In this document: positions 16,480 to 26,868 of the stretch, one piece after another
Layout: each line of letters opens with the position of its first letter
Position numbering within the stretch: position 1 is the stretch's first letter
Assembly: GCA_028821575.1 (NCBI GenBank)
Contig: JAPPFW010000095.1
Coordinates: 24,428 to 88,427, forward strand
Reading direction: 5' to 3'
Source: a bacterium
Lineage (GTDB): Bacteria; Actinomycetota; Acidimicrobiia; Spongiisociales; Spongiisociaceae
Length of the DNA: 64,000 bases
Translations under genes and position numbers: made by a program
The notes under the pieces: model-generated
Database searches by the model: none
What the model was told of the DNA's origin: nothing
What the model saw: only the letters and a program-made list of their open reading frames with translations

Positions 16480-17586
16480 TCAGCCGAGTTCGCTGCGAAC
16501 GATCTCCGCCCCGGACACCATTGCATGCAGCTTGTCCTGCGCGATGTAGCGCTGCAGAAGGATCAGGCCGCAGTCGGTGGTAACGCCCAGCTGGTTGGCG
16601 GGCACGTACTCCAGCAACCGGCGGATTCGCCCGGCCACCTGTTCGGCAGTCTCGGTGATGGTCGACTTGACGTCGATCACCCCTGCCCAGAACTGGATGT
16701 TCTCCGGCACCGGGTTGTTCTTCACCACGTCCAGACCGGACAGGTCGTCGGAACGCCGGCCGCAGTTCTCCAGGTTGAGAACGTCGATATTGGCGTCGTA
16801 CGAGGCCGGGATCACCGAAGCGGTCGCCGATGGCTCAGCACCCTCGCGGATGGTCAGGTCGAAGATCTCCCCTGCACCCGCCGTGTCGTCGGGGAAGTAG
16901 GCGGGAGTACCGCCCCAGTTGCCCCAGCAGATATGAACGATGATTTTCGCGTTCTGGACGCCCGCCACGGCCCGGTTGAAGGCCTCGATCGCCCAGGGCT
17001 CGTAGAAGTAGGGCCACGTGAACTCGTCCAACTGGATGAAGTCGATCCCCATCGCGTCCACTTCGAGGATGTCCTCGTTGACGGCGTCGGCGATCGCCAT
17101 GGCCCGGTCTTCGGCCGCCTCGTAGTGGAGGTCGTTGGTGGCCTGGGCGAGCACCTGGATCCCTGTGTACTGGACCTTGGTGGCCTTGTTGGTGGCCCGC
17201 TTCAACGCCCTGGCCTGTTCCACCATGATGGCGCCTCGCCGCTTCACCTCCTGGGTGAGAGTTCCGGCGTGGAGCCGGCTGTAGATCGGGAACCCCAGGA
17301 AGCCACCCTTGAGGTCATAGCCGAGACGCTTGTAGTAGTAGTAGAGCGCCTGGTCCGCATAGTTGTCACCGTGGAGTCGGCCGTCGGTGATGATGTCGAG
17401 CCCGGCGTTCTCCTGGTCCTTGGCCAGAGCGGCCGCGGCGTCCTCCAAGGCCTCCCTTATGTAGGCATCCGGTGGTTCCTGATCCCCCGTCCATTCGCGT
17501 ACACACTGGGCGTCCCACCAGCGTGGATTGGGATAGTTCCCCACCATCGAAGTCGGAATCAGTACCTCTTCGCCCCTGATCTTCAT
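16480..17586 (-). CDS. xecA: Epoxyalkane:coenzyme M transferase (EaCoMT; XecA/EtnE)
   Basis: 368 residues. A zinc enzyme of the cobalamin-independent methionine synthase (MetE C-terminal) fold that opens an epoxide with the thiol of CoM to give a hydroxyalkyl-CoM. Two stretches that I know as EaCoMT hallmarks, and that are used for etnE detection primers, are present: NYPNPRWW (residues 17-24) and VKSTITETAE (307-316). Zinc ligands are visible as His218-x-Cys220 (VHICWGNWGG) and Cys339 (TTDCGL). A strong GGAGGAGAC ribosome site precedes the ATG. It sits between xecD and the CoM biosynthesis genes on the same strand. A methionine synthase role is unlikely: it lacks the MetE N-terminal half and matches EaCoMT motifs. 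Confidence 0.93.
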   Translation of the reverse strand: MKIRGEEVLIPTSMVGNYPNPRWWDAQCVREWTGDQEPPDAYIREALEDAAAALAKDQENAGLDIITDGRLHGDNYADQALYYYYKRLGYDLKGGFLGFPIYSRLHAGTLTQEVKRRGAIMVEQARALKRATNKATKVQYTGIQVLAQATNDLHYEAAEDRAMAIADAVNEDILEVDAMGIDFIQLDEFTWPYFYEPWAIEAFNRAVAGVQNAKIIVHICWGNWGGTPAYFPDDTAGAGEIFDLTIREGAEPSATASVIPASYDANIDVLNLENCGRRSDDLSGLDVVKNNPVPENIQFWAGVIDVKSTITETAEQVAGRIRRLLEYVPANQLGVTTDCGLILLQRYIAQDKLHAMVSGAEIVRSELG

Positions 17587-17843
17587 GTCTCCTCCATCTC
17601 TCGAAGCATGTGCCGGGTTCGAAAGCGCCGGGTGCGATCTTCTGTATTCCTCCTCAGGTCGGCTCGCCCTATCGGACCCACGGACGCCGTCGGCGGTTCA
17701 AGGCTACCAAACGGACAACTGCTCCAGACCCTGAAACCCCCTCCGATGCTTGGGGACCTTTTGCGTGCCGGACGCTGTGAGCCGGTTGGAAGTTGGAGAC
17801 CCCCTGCGTCCAGGAACTCGCCCCAGCCCCCGAAACCCGGACG
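17587..17843. other. Leader/intergenic between xecD and xecA
   Basis: About 257 bases between two same-strand pathway genes. It probably carries the xecA promoter and leader. I see no ORF, and no strong hairpin. Confidence 0.4.
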
Positions 17844-18584
17844 CTACCGAACCGTCCAACCGCCGTCCACGACCAGACCGTGCCCGGTCATGTAGGAGAG
17901 ACGATCGGATGCCAGCAGCGCGATGGCCTCGGCTATGTCCTCCGGTTGTGCCACGCGACCGAGCGGTATACGCGCCTCAATCTGGGCCCTGAGATCCGGT
18001 TGGTCGAGCCGCCACTTGGTCATCGGGGTCTCGACCATGCCGGGACAGATCGCATTGGATCGGATCCCGTCGGCGGCGTAGTCGGCTGCGATGGAGCGGG
18101 CCAGCAGCAGAGCGGCGGCCTTGGACACGGAATAAACCGACCGGGCAGGGAACGGGACCATCCCCGCCACCGAGGCGATGGTGATGATGTGCCCGGACCG
18201 GCGCGGGAGCATCGACCGTAGTGCGGCCTGGGAACACAGGTAGACTCCCCTGACGTTGACCGCCATCACCCGGTCCCACTCCCCCAGGGGAGTCTCGTGG
18301 AGCCGGGCCGCGGCTGCCGAGCCGGTGATCCCGGCGTTGTTGACCAGCACGTCGATAGGACCGAGTTCCTCCTCGACGGCGACGAACGCTTCTGACACCG
18401 CGTCCGGATCCGATACGTCAACCCCGAGACCGATACCCTCCCCCGCCGACTCACGGGCGGTCGCTGCATCGAGGTCGAGAACCCCCAGCTGGAAACCTTC
18501 CTGGTGGAGGCGGGCACAGGTCACTCGACCGATCCCGGATCCGCCCCCGGTCACCACCGCCACCCTTCCGGGATTGTCCGACAT
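17844..18584 (-). CDS. xecD: R-hydroxyalkyl-CoM (2-(R)-hydroxypropyl-CoM) dehydrogenase
   Basis: 246-residue short-chain dehydrogenase. NAD motif TGGGSGIG, catalytic Ser138, Tyr151 and Lys155 (SVYSVSK). The block MTKWRLDQPDLRAQIEARIP closely resembles Xanthobacter XecD as I remember it. The two arginines that bind the CoM sulfonate in XecD (Arg152 and Arg196) correspond by constant offset to Arg148 and Arg192 here. It oxidises the R-hydroxyalkyl thioether made by EaCoMT to the ketone. The ATG at 18584 is chosen because GGAGG lies just upstream. It is divergent from the S-specific partner, 68 bp away. Confidence 0.87.
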   Translation of the reverse strand: MSDNPGRVAVVTGGGSGIGRVTCARLHQEGFQLGVLDLDAATARESAGEGIGLGVDVSDPDAVSEAFVAVEEELGPIDVLVNNAGITGSAAAARLHETPLGEWDRVMAVNVRGVYLCSQAALRSMLPRRSGHIITIASVAGMVPFPARSVYSVSKAAALLLARSIAADYAADGIRSNAICPGMVETPMTKWRLDQPDLRAQIEARIPLGRVAQPEDIAEAIALLASDRLSYMTGHGLVVDGGWTVR

Positions 18585-18637
18585 CCATGCCTCCATCGTC
18601 GAGTACTCCCAGACTATGCCTGGCGATCGCATCGGCG

Positions 18638-18643
18638 TAGAAT
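18638..18643 (+). promoter_or_regulatory. Putative -10 box giving a leaderless xecE transcript
   Basis: TAGAAT ends nine bases before the xecE ATG, with no ribosome site between, as expected for a leaderless actinobacterial mRNA. The 68-bp divergent gap must also hold the xecD promoter, so both dehydrogenases may share control. Confidence 0.4.
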
Positions 18644-18652
18644 CGGCTCACC

Positions 18653-19420
18653 ATGAGGCTTGAGGGACGCGCGGCGCTGATCACAGGGGCCGGTTCGGGT
18701 ATCGGCCGGGCTACGGCGGAGTTGTTCGCCGCGGAAGGCGCCTCCGTCGCCGTCCTCGATCTCGATCTCGCCTCGGCCGGCATGACCGCCGCGGCGATTG
18801 TGGACTCCGGTGGGGTGGCCACTCCGATCACGGCGGACGTGTCGTCCGCCGAAGACGTATCCCGCGGTGTGGAGTTGGCTACGGAGCGCCTCGGCCGCCT
18901 CGACATCGTCTACAACAACGCCGGGGTCGACTCGACAGGGTCGGTCGCCAACGCCACCGAGGAGAACTGGGACCGGTGCTTCGATGTCAACGTCAAGGGG
19001 ACGTTCCTGGTTTCCAGGGCTGCGATACCGCACCTGGATGCCTCCGGGGGAGGTTCGATAGTGAACCAGGCGTCGGTGGCAGCGCTGGTAGGGATACAGG
19101 GCTTCGCCGCATACTGCGCGGCGAAGGGCGCGGTGGTGTCGCTGACCCGGTCCATGGCGCTGGACCTAGCCCCGATGGGAATACGGGTCAACGCCCTGTG
19201 CCCCGGAACCGTCTACACCCCCCTGATGGAGCCCCTGATGCTGGAACGTGGCGAGGGTGATCTCCAGTTGGGGCTGGCTCGGACCGCCACCAAATACCCG
19301 ATCGGGAGGCTCGGGGAACCGTCCGAGATCGCCCGCGCCGCTCTCTTCCTCGCATCGGACGATGCGAGCTTCGTCACCGGTTCGATCTTCACGGTGGACG
19401 GTGGCATGACTGCCCAGTAG
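18653..19420 (+). CDS. xecE: S-hydroxyalkyl-CoM (2-(S)-hydroxypropyl-CoM) dehydrogenase
   Basis: 255-residue short-chain dehydrogenase: TGAGSGIGRA, NNAGVDSTG, catalytic Ser141, Tyr154 and Lys158 (AAYCAAKGA), and CPGTVYTPLMEP. Arg210 and Lys214 in LARTATKYP lie about where the S-specific enzyme of Xanthobacter places its sulfonate-binding Arg/Lys pair. Divergent pairing with the convincing XecD homologue supports the S-specific role. It would convert the S-enantiomer of hydroxyalkyl-CoM to the same ketone, making both epoxide enantiomers usable. A generic SDR cannot be fully excluded from sequence alone. Confidence 0.75.
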   Translation: MRLEGRAALITGAGSGIGRATAELFAAEGASVAVLDLDLASAGMTAAAIVDSGGVATPITADVSSAEDVSRGVELATERLGRLDIVYNNAGVDSTGSVANATEENWDRCFDVNVKGTFLVSRAAIPHLDASGGGSIVNQASVAALVGIQGFAAYCAAKGAVVSLTRSMALDLAPMGIRVNALCPGTVYTPLMEPLMLERGEGDLQLGLARTATKYPIGRLGEPSEIARAALFLASDDASFVTGSIFTVDGGMTAQ

Positions 19421-19424
19421 TCCG

Positions 19425-20339
19425 ATGGGCGTACACCTCGCACCGGAGAAGTACACCGACCTGCAGTCCGCCGCCCGGTTGGTACGACCGGGGTCGATGG
19501 TGGCGCTCGGGGGCGGGCTGTCCGCCCGGCTGCCGATGGCCCTAGTGCGCCAGCTCATCCGTGAGGGAGTCGGCGATCTCCATGTGGTGGGATCGGCTCA
19601 TTCCATCGATGTGGACCTGCTGGCCGCGGCCGGATCGATCTCGGTCTGCGAGGAGAGCTACGTCGGTTACGAGCAGGACCATGGACTGGCGCCCGCCTTC
19701 CGGAGAGCCGCTCAAGAGGGATCCCTGGAGGCCCGGGAAAGTTGCTGCGACACCATCCTCACCCAACTCCGGGCGGCCGAGATGGGCCTAACGTTCCTAC
19801 CGGTCCACGGAGTGAAAGGGACGGACATCGAGACACTCCATCCCGAGTACGGCAGGGTCACCTGCCCGTTCACCGGCAATACATTCGTAGCCGTGCCCCC
19901 GATGGCGCCGGACGTGGCCCTCATCCACGCACCCGTGGGCGACACGGAAGGCAACCTGGCCCTCGAACAGCCCTACGTCCTCGACGAGCACTTCGCCATG
20001 GCCTCGAAGATGGTGGTGGCGACAGTCGATCGGATTGCGTCCACCACGGAGGTCGCCGAGGCCGGCATCGTGATCCCGTTCTACCGAGTCGCGGCCGTGG
20101 CGGAGGTTCCATACGGCGCCCATCCGAGTTCCTGCTATCCCGGGTATGCCTACGACCGAGAACACATCGCCGCTTGGGTCGCCGCCGCCAAGACCCGCTC
20201 GGGTGCCGACGAGTACCTGCGGTCCTTCGTGACCGAGATCGACGAAGACTCCTACCGGGACCGGGTCGGGTACGAGCGCCTCGGCCGGCTCGCTCGTTAC
20301 TCCTCCTCCACCGCAGAATGGATGGGCCTGTTCGGGTGA
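19425..20339 (+). CDS. CoA-transferase family I, alpha subunit (GctA/IpdA type)
   Basis: 304 residues. MVALGGGLSARLPMALVRQLI at the N-terminus is the usual GctA/3-oxoacid CoA-transferase alpha start; ITPxGG-like and TCPFTGNTFVAVPP blocks follow. It starts 4 bp after xecE and overlaps its beta partner (GTGA). In this locus the obvious job is to activate the acetoacetate released by 2-ketopropyl-CoM carboxylase. The same superfamily also includes IpdAB-type hydrolases that open beta-keto rings, so the reaction is uncertain. Confidence 0.8.
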   Translation: MGVHLAPEKYTDLQSAARLVRPGSMVALGGGLSARLPMALVRQLIREGVGDLHVVGSAHSIDVDLLAAAGSISVCEESYVGYEQDHGLAPAFRRAAQEGSLEARESCCDTILTQLRAAEMGLTFLPVHGVKGTDIETLHPEYGRVTCPFTGNTFVAVPPMAPDVALIHAPVGDTEGNLALEQPYVLDEHFAMASKMVVATVDRIASTTEVAEAGIVIPFYRVAAVAEVPYGAHPSSCYPGYAYDREHIAAWVAAAKTRSGADEYLRSFVTEIDEDSYRDRVGYERLGRLARYSSSTAEWMGLFG

Positions 20340-21145
20340 GCCACCGCTTCAGCTTCGACGAGTTCTTCGTGGTGGAACTCGCCCGGACCATCCGGGACGG
20401 CGAGGTCACATTCCATGGCTTCGGGAGTCCGTGCGCAACGGTCGCCATGCACTTGGCCAAGCGAACCCACGCCCCCTCGGCGCTGCTGATCGAGGGCGCC
20501 ATGTATGCGGTGAATCCCTACCCCGCCTTCATCCCGCCTACCAGCAACGACCAGTCCCTCAAGCAGGGCGCCGTGTACTCGATGAGGTTCGAGGAGGCAT
20601 TCGACATGTCGGTGCGGGGCGAGGTCGACCACATGTTCCTGTCCGGCATCCAGATCGACCCCTTCGGGAACACCAACGTCACCTCGATCGGCTCGATGCC
20701 GGCCCCGAAGGTGAAGCTGGGGGGCGGGGGCGGAGGCTGCAACATATCGGCGACCATCGGTCGGCTCACCCTGTGGAGCACCAACCATCGACCGGGTCGC
20801 TGCCTGGTCGAGGCGTGTGACTTCATCACCGACATCGGCCACCGGACACCTGAGGGAACGAGAGCCGAACTGGGCTACACGGGGGGTGGACCCGACACCC
20901 TGGTCACCGAGTTGGGAGTGTTCGACTTCCCCGACGGCCGCGCCCGGCTCCGGAAACTGTTCCCGGATGTCACGCTTGACGACGTCTCGGCGGCCACCGG
21001 CTTCGGTTTCGCGGTGGCTACCGAGTTGGAGACAGTGGCCTGGCCGAGCCGGGAGCAGATCGACCTGGTGCGAACCATCGACCCTCTCGGTGTGCGTAGA
21101 GGCGAGTTCCGGCCCTCCGAGTTGGAACGGACCTTCACTGCGTGA
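20336..21145 (+). CDS. CoA-transferase family I, beta subunit (GctB/IpdB type)
   Basis: 269 residues from the GTG that overlaps the alpha-subunit stop. Blocks include LLIEGAMYAVNPYP, where Glu53 sits at about the position of the catalytic Glu of glutaconate CoA-transferase beta, then FLSGIQIDPFGNTNVTSIG and the glycine run VKLGGGGGGCN. The stop overlaps the next gene, the ADP-forming acyl-CoA synthetase. Together with the alpha subunit it would form a heteromeric transferase; the acid substrate is inferred to be acetoacetate or another product of the pathway. Confidence 0.8.
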   Translation: MSHRFSFDEFFVVELARTIRDGEVTFHGFGSPCATVAMHLAKRTHAPSALLIEGAMYAVNPYPAFIPPTSNDQSLKQGAVYSMRFEEAFDMSVRGEVDHMFLSGIQIDPFGNTNVTSIGSMPAPKVKLGGGGGGCNISATIGRLTLWSTNHRPGRCLVEACDFITDIGHRTPEGTRAELGYTGGGPDTLVTELGVFDFPDGRARLRKLFPDVTLDDVSAATGFGFAVATELETVAWPSREQIDLVRTIDPLGVRRGEFRPSELERTFTA

Positions 21146-23199
21146 CGCTTGACGCGGTGTTCAATCCGGCCCGTGTGGCGGTCGTGGGCGCCTCGGATCG
21201 CCCGGGAAAGGTGGGCACCGTCGTGTGGCGCAACCTCGCGGACTTCGACGGCGATGTCGTCCCGGTCACGTCCTCATCACCTTCGGTGGGTGGTGTTCCG
21301 GCGGCGCGGTCCCTGACCGAAGTCGAAGGAGATGTCGACCTGGCGGTCCTGGTCGTACCGGCGCGCGCGGCGCCGACAGTCGCCCGCCAGGCTGCGGTGA
21401 AGGGGGTCGGGGCGGTAGTGGTGCTGGCCGGCGGGTTCGCCGAGATCGGCGACGAGGGGGCTGCCCTCCAGGCCGAACTGGTGGAGGCAGCGGGCCAGGT
21501 GCGGATCGTCGGTCCCAACTGCTTCGGTGTTCAGAACATGGCCGTGGGTCTCAACGCCTCGATGACGGCCGCCGGTTCCCACGAACCGGGAGGGATCGCG
21601 TTGATTACCCAGTCGGGTGCGTACGGGATGGCTATCCACGCGATGGCGCCGGACGAGCACCTGCGTTTCGGCAAGGTGTATTCGTCGGGGAACAAGGCCG
21701 ACATCGGAGACCACGAAGCGGTCAGGTACCTACACGCCGATCCCGCCACCGAAATCATCTGCCTGCTCGCCGAATCGGTGACCGACGGCGCCGAACTTGC
21801 AGCTTCGATCCGGGAAGCGGCGCCGGCCACGCCCGTCATCGTCGCCAAGACCGGCCGCTCGGAAGCGGGGGTCCGGGCGGCCCGGTCCCACACGGGCTCG
21901 CTCGGGACCGACGATGCGATCTTCCGGGCCGCAATGCGCCAGGCGGGCGCCGTAACCGTTCGCACCGGCCTGGAGATGCTCGACGTGGCCCGCCTCCTGG
22001 CCGGCCAGCCCCTGCCGGGAGGGAACCGGGCTGCGATCATCACGAATTCGGGCGGAACCGGTGTGGAACTCGTAGACATCCTTGCAGCCGAAGGGGTTGA
22101 AGTGCCCGAACTGTCGGCACGCTTGCAGGCGCGAATAGCGGACCGGATCCCCCCATTCGCGAGTCCCCGCAATCCGGTCGACATCACCCCGATCTGGCCC
22201 CGGTTCGCGGAGCTGTACCCGTGGCTAGTCGATACCCTCGCACGGTCGGGCGAGGTGGACCTGGTCATTCCGGTGCTGCTGCAGAGAGCGGCGATGGACG
22301 AAGCAACGGTCACCGCGATCCGGGATACCGTGGCGAGGCTGCGAGAGGACGGGATCCGGGTCCCCGTTTACTGCTGCTGGGTCGCTCCCCGCGCTGAACG
22401 CTTCAAGGCCGACGTGCTGCAAGCGGCCGGGATCCCGTGTCTCGAGTGGCCGGAACCCACCGCCCGGTCGGTCGGCCACGCCGTGCGTTACGCCACCAAC
22501 CGGCACCGGATCGTCCCCCGCCCGGAGTTGCCCTCCCCGCGGCGGCTGGAATTGCCGGATGGACCGATCCCGTCTGCCCAAGCCGCTGATGTCCTGGCCG
22601 GTTTCGGGATCGCGACCGTCGAGAGCAGGACCTGCCACGACGGGAGCGAAGCCTTATCGGCGGCTGCGGCGCTGGGCGGACCGGTGGTGATGAAGACCGC
22701 GGAACCCGCCATCGAGCATCGAGCCGACGTCGGCGGGGTCCACGTCGGCCTCTCCACCCGGCAAGAGGTCGCCGCCGCGTACCGAGACCTCTCCCGGCTG
22801 GGCACTGCGGTCCTCGTGCAGCCACAGTTGACCGGCGTCGAGATGGTAGTGGGGGGACTGCGGGATCCGGCATTCGGACCGGTGGTGATGACCGGGTTAG
22901 GCGGCACGGTGGTGGAACTTCTACAGGACGTGACCTTCGCATTGGCGCCTGTCACCGGGGAGGAGGCTGTCAGGATGATCGAGCAGCTGCGTGGCTTCCC
23001 ACTTCTGTGCGGCTACCGCGGCCGACCCCGCGCCAGTATCGAACAACTCGCAGGCGTCATCACGAGCACCGCCCGGTTGATGGCAACCCACCCGGACATC
23101 AGCGAGATCGACCTGAACCCGGTGATGGTGACCGAGTCCGATGCTGTGGCCGTAGACTGGAAGGTGTATGTCGAGGAGACAGGCACCGATAGCCGGTAG
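21142..23199 (+). CDS. Acyl-CoA synthetase (ADP-forming), fused alpha and beta subunits
   Basis: 685 residues. The N-terminal CoA-binding Rossmann domain (VAVVGASDRPGKVG) and succinyl-CoA-ligase-like domains carry the phosphorylated His250 in RSHTGSLGTDD; the C-terminal ATP-grasp-type part (from about 460) has VVMKTAEP, HRADVGGVHVGL and EIDLNPVMV. It interconverts an acid plus CoA and ATP with acyl-CoA, ADP and phosphate. The GTG start overlaps the CoA-transferase beta stop. It gives the locus a second route to acyl-CoA; the substrate cannot be told. Confidence 0.82.
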   Translation: MTLDAVFNPARVAVVGASDRPGKVGTVVWRNLADFDGDVVPVTSSSPSVGGVPAARSLTEVEGDVDLAVLVVPARAAPTVARQAAVKGVGAVVVLAGGFAEIGDEGAALQAELVEAAGQVRIVGPNCFGVQNMAVGLNASMTAAGSHEPGGIALITQSGAYGMAIHAMAPDEHLRFGKVYSSGNKADIGDHEAVRYLHADPATEIICLLAESVTDGAELAASIREAAPATPVIVAKTGRSEAGVRAARSHTGSLGTDDAIFRAAMRQAGAVTVRTGLEMLDVARLLAGQPLPGGNRAAIITNSGGTGVELVDILAAEGVEVPELSARLQARIADRIPPFASPRNPVDITPIWPRFAELYPWLVDTLARSGEVDLVIPVLLQRAAMDEATVTAIRDTVARLREDGIRVPVYCCWVAPRAERFKADVLQAAGIPCLEWPEPTARSVGHAVRYATNRHRIVPRPELPSPRRLELPDGPIPSAQAADVLAGFGIATVESRTCHDGSEALSAAAALGGPVVMKTAEPAIEHRADVGGVHVGLSTRQEVAAAYRDLSRLGTAVLVQPQLTGVEMVVGGLRDPAFGPVVMTGLGGTVVELLQDVTFALAPVTGEEAVRMIEQLRGFPLLCGYRGRPRASIEQLAGVITSTARLMATHPDISEIDLNPVMVTESDAVAVDWKVYVEETGTDSR

Positions 23200-23217
23200 C
23201 AGGTAGTCGGATACTGA

Positions 23218-25685
<2,468 letters not shown>

Positions 25686-25691
25686 TTGTTA

Positions 25692-25896
25692 GCCCTGATT
25701 CTTCATGTTTCCCGACACACCCACCGACGAAAGGCCACTTCAGGCCTGTTTTCGCGGCTCGGTCCGCATGCACCCGACGGGTGACGGTGGATGTCGGCTC
25801 GGACGGGCTTGTCGAGTCCGCCCTTATACCAGGTCAGGAGTCCGATCAGAAGCCCCTTCTTCGATCAGACAAACCCCGTGCATGAAGAATCGGGGC
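25692..25896. mobile_element. Possible non-autonomous element with 16-bp inverted repeats
   Basis: GCCCTGATTCTTCATG at 25692-25707 and CATGAAGAATCGGGGC at 25881-25896 are inverted copies with 15 of 16 matches, about 205 bp end to end. Flanks read TTA and TAG without a perfect duplication. The interior has no convincing ORF. It sits in the gap after the CoM locus and fits a MITE or a deletion remnant of an insertion sequence. GCCCCTTCTTCG at about 25852 can also pair with the right arm, so a plain terminator hairpin is the alternative. Confidence 0.5.
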
Positions 25897-25937
25897 TAGC
25901 TGTTAGGTTGTTCTAAGGCACGACTCACTATTCGCCA

Positions 25938-26858
25938 TCACCCAGTTGCTAGGTCGAGCAAAAGCCTCCGGGTCGAGTCCGTACCACATCCCGTGTCGAA
26001 GGGCACGGCCCACACGTCGGTGGCGCCGGCATCGAAGAGATCCTGTATGCGGGCCGTAACCGTGCTCGCGTTCCCGGTGATCGCCAGGCCCACCGGTCCG
26101 TCTACGCCCTCCCGCTCGAACAAGCGCCGGTAGTTGACGAGCATGCCATAGCGACCGAAGACGCGGGCGGTTGCCTCGTGTGCCCGGTTGCGATCCGGAT
26201 CCACCGCCACCGGAATCCCGGCCAGCACCCTCGGTGGCGGCTTTCCGGCTTCCTCGGCCCCGTCGGTGACCGCGGGGACCACCACCTCCTCGAGCGACTT
26301 CGGACCGGCCAGCCAGGTGGTCACACCGTCAGCCATCTCGCCCCCCAAGCGGCACATCCGCTCCGCGAGAGCGCCCACTATCACCGGCACCGCGGAGGTC
26401 CCCGGAATCGTGAACTCACCGTGTACACGGTAGTGCTCCCCCTCGAAGCTGACAGAGCCGTTGGTGAGCAAGCCGTTCAGGACCGTTAGGTACTCGCGCA
26501 GGTGACCGATCTGGCTCGAGTAGTCAAGCCCGTGCATCCCCTCGATCACCGGGCGGTGGGACACCCCCACTCCCAAAACGAACCGTCCTCCCGCCAGCGC
26601 CTGGACCGTGGCGGCGGACTGGGCCAGAGCCATCGGATGGCGCGGGTAGCTGGGCACCACGCCGACCCCGAGCTCGATCCGCGACGTGGCGCGAGCTGCG
26701 ACCGCCAGCGTGGTGAGGGAGTCGATCCCACGGGTGATGTGCGTGCACCACGCCGACGCGAAGCCCTCCTTCTCGGCTGTGACCGCGTCCGCTGCCACTT
26801 GGTCGGGGGGTCGAAGGATGCCGAGGGCGTCAGAACCGAACATGATCGATATTCGCAT
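25938..26858 (-). CDS. LLM-class (F420-dependent type) flavin oxidoreductase
   Basis: 306-residue luciferase-like TIM barrel: SIMFGSDALG, ASAWCTHITRGIDSLTTLA, IELGVGVVPSYPRHPM, GRFVLGVGVSHRP and VPVIVGALAERM. This subgroup is mostly F420-dependent in actinobacteria, in keeping with cofD and cofE in the same window; FMN use is the alternative. AGGAG lies upstream of the ATG. It is convergent with the CoM locus and ten bases after the next upstream gene, a dienelactone-hydrolase-like protein, so those two may form a unit. The substrate is unknown. Confidence 0.8.
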   Translation of the reverse strand: MRISIMFGSDALGILRPPDQVAADAVTAEKEGFASAWCTHITRGIDSLTTLAVAARATSRIELGVGVVPSYPRHPMALAQSAATVQALAGGRFVLGVGVSHRPVIEGMHGLDYSSQIGHLREYLTVLNGLLTNGSVSFEGEHYRVHGEFTIPGTSAVPVIVGALAERMCRLGGEMADGVTTWLAGPKSLEEVVVPAVTDGAEEAGKPPPRVLAGIPVAVDPDRNRAHEATARVFGRYGMLVNYRRLFEREGVDGPVGLAITGNASTVTARIQDLFDAGATDVWAVPFDTGCGTDSTRRLLLDLATG

Positions 26859-26868
26859 GGGAGAACTC

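Noticed and set aside
16480..17586. Methionine synthase (MetE) annotation
   Set aside because: No MetE N-terminal half; EaCoMT-specific blocks and location among xec genes fit better.
19742..20335. Long plus-strand frame leading into the CoA-transferase beta gene
   Set aside because: The first part is an Arg/Pro-rich shadow of the alpha subunit; the true gene starts at the overlapping GTG.
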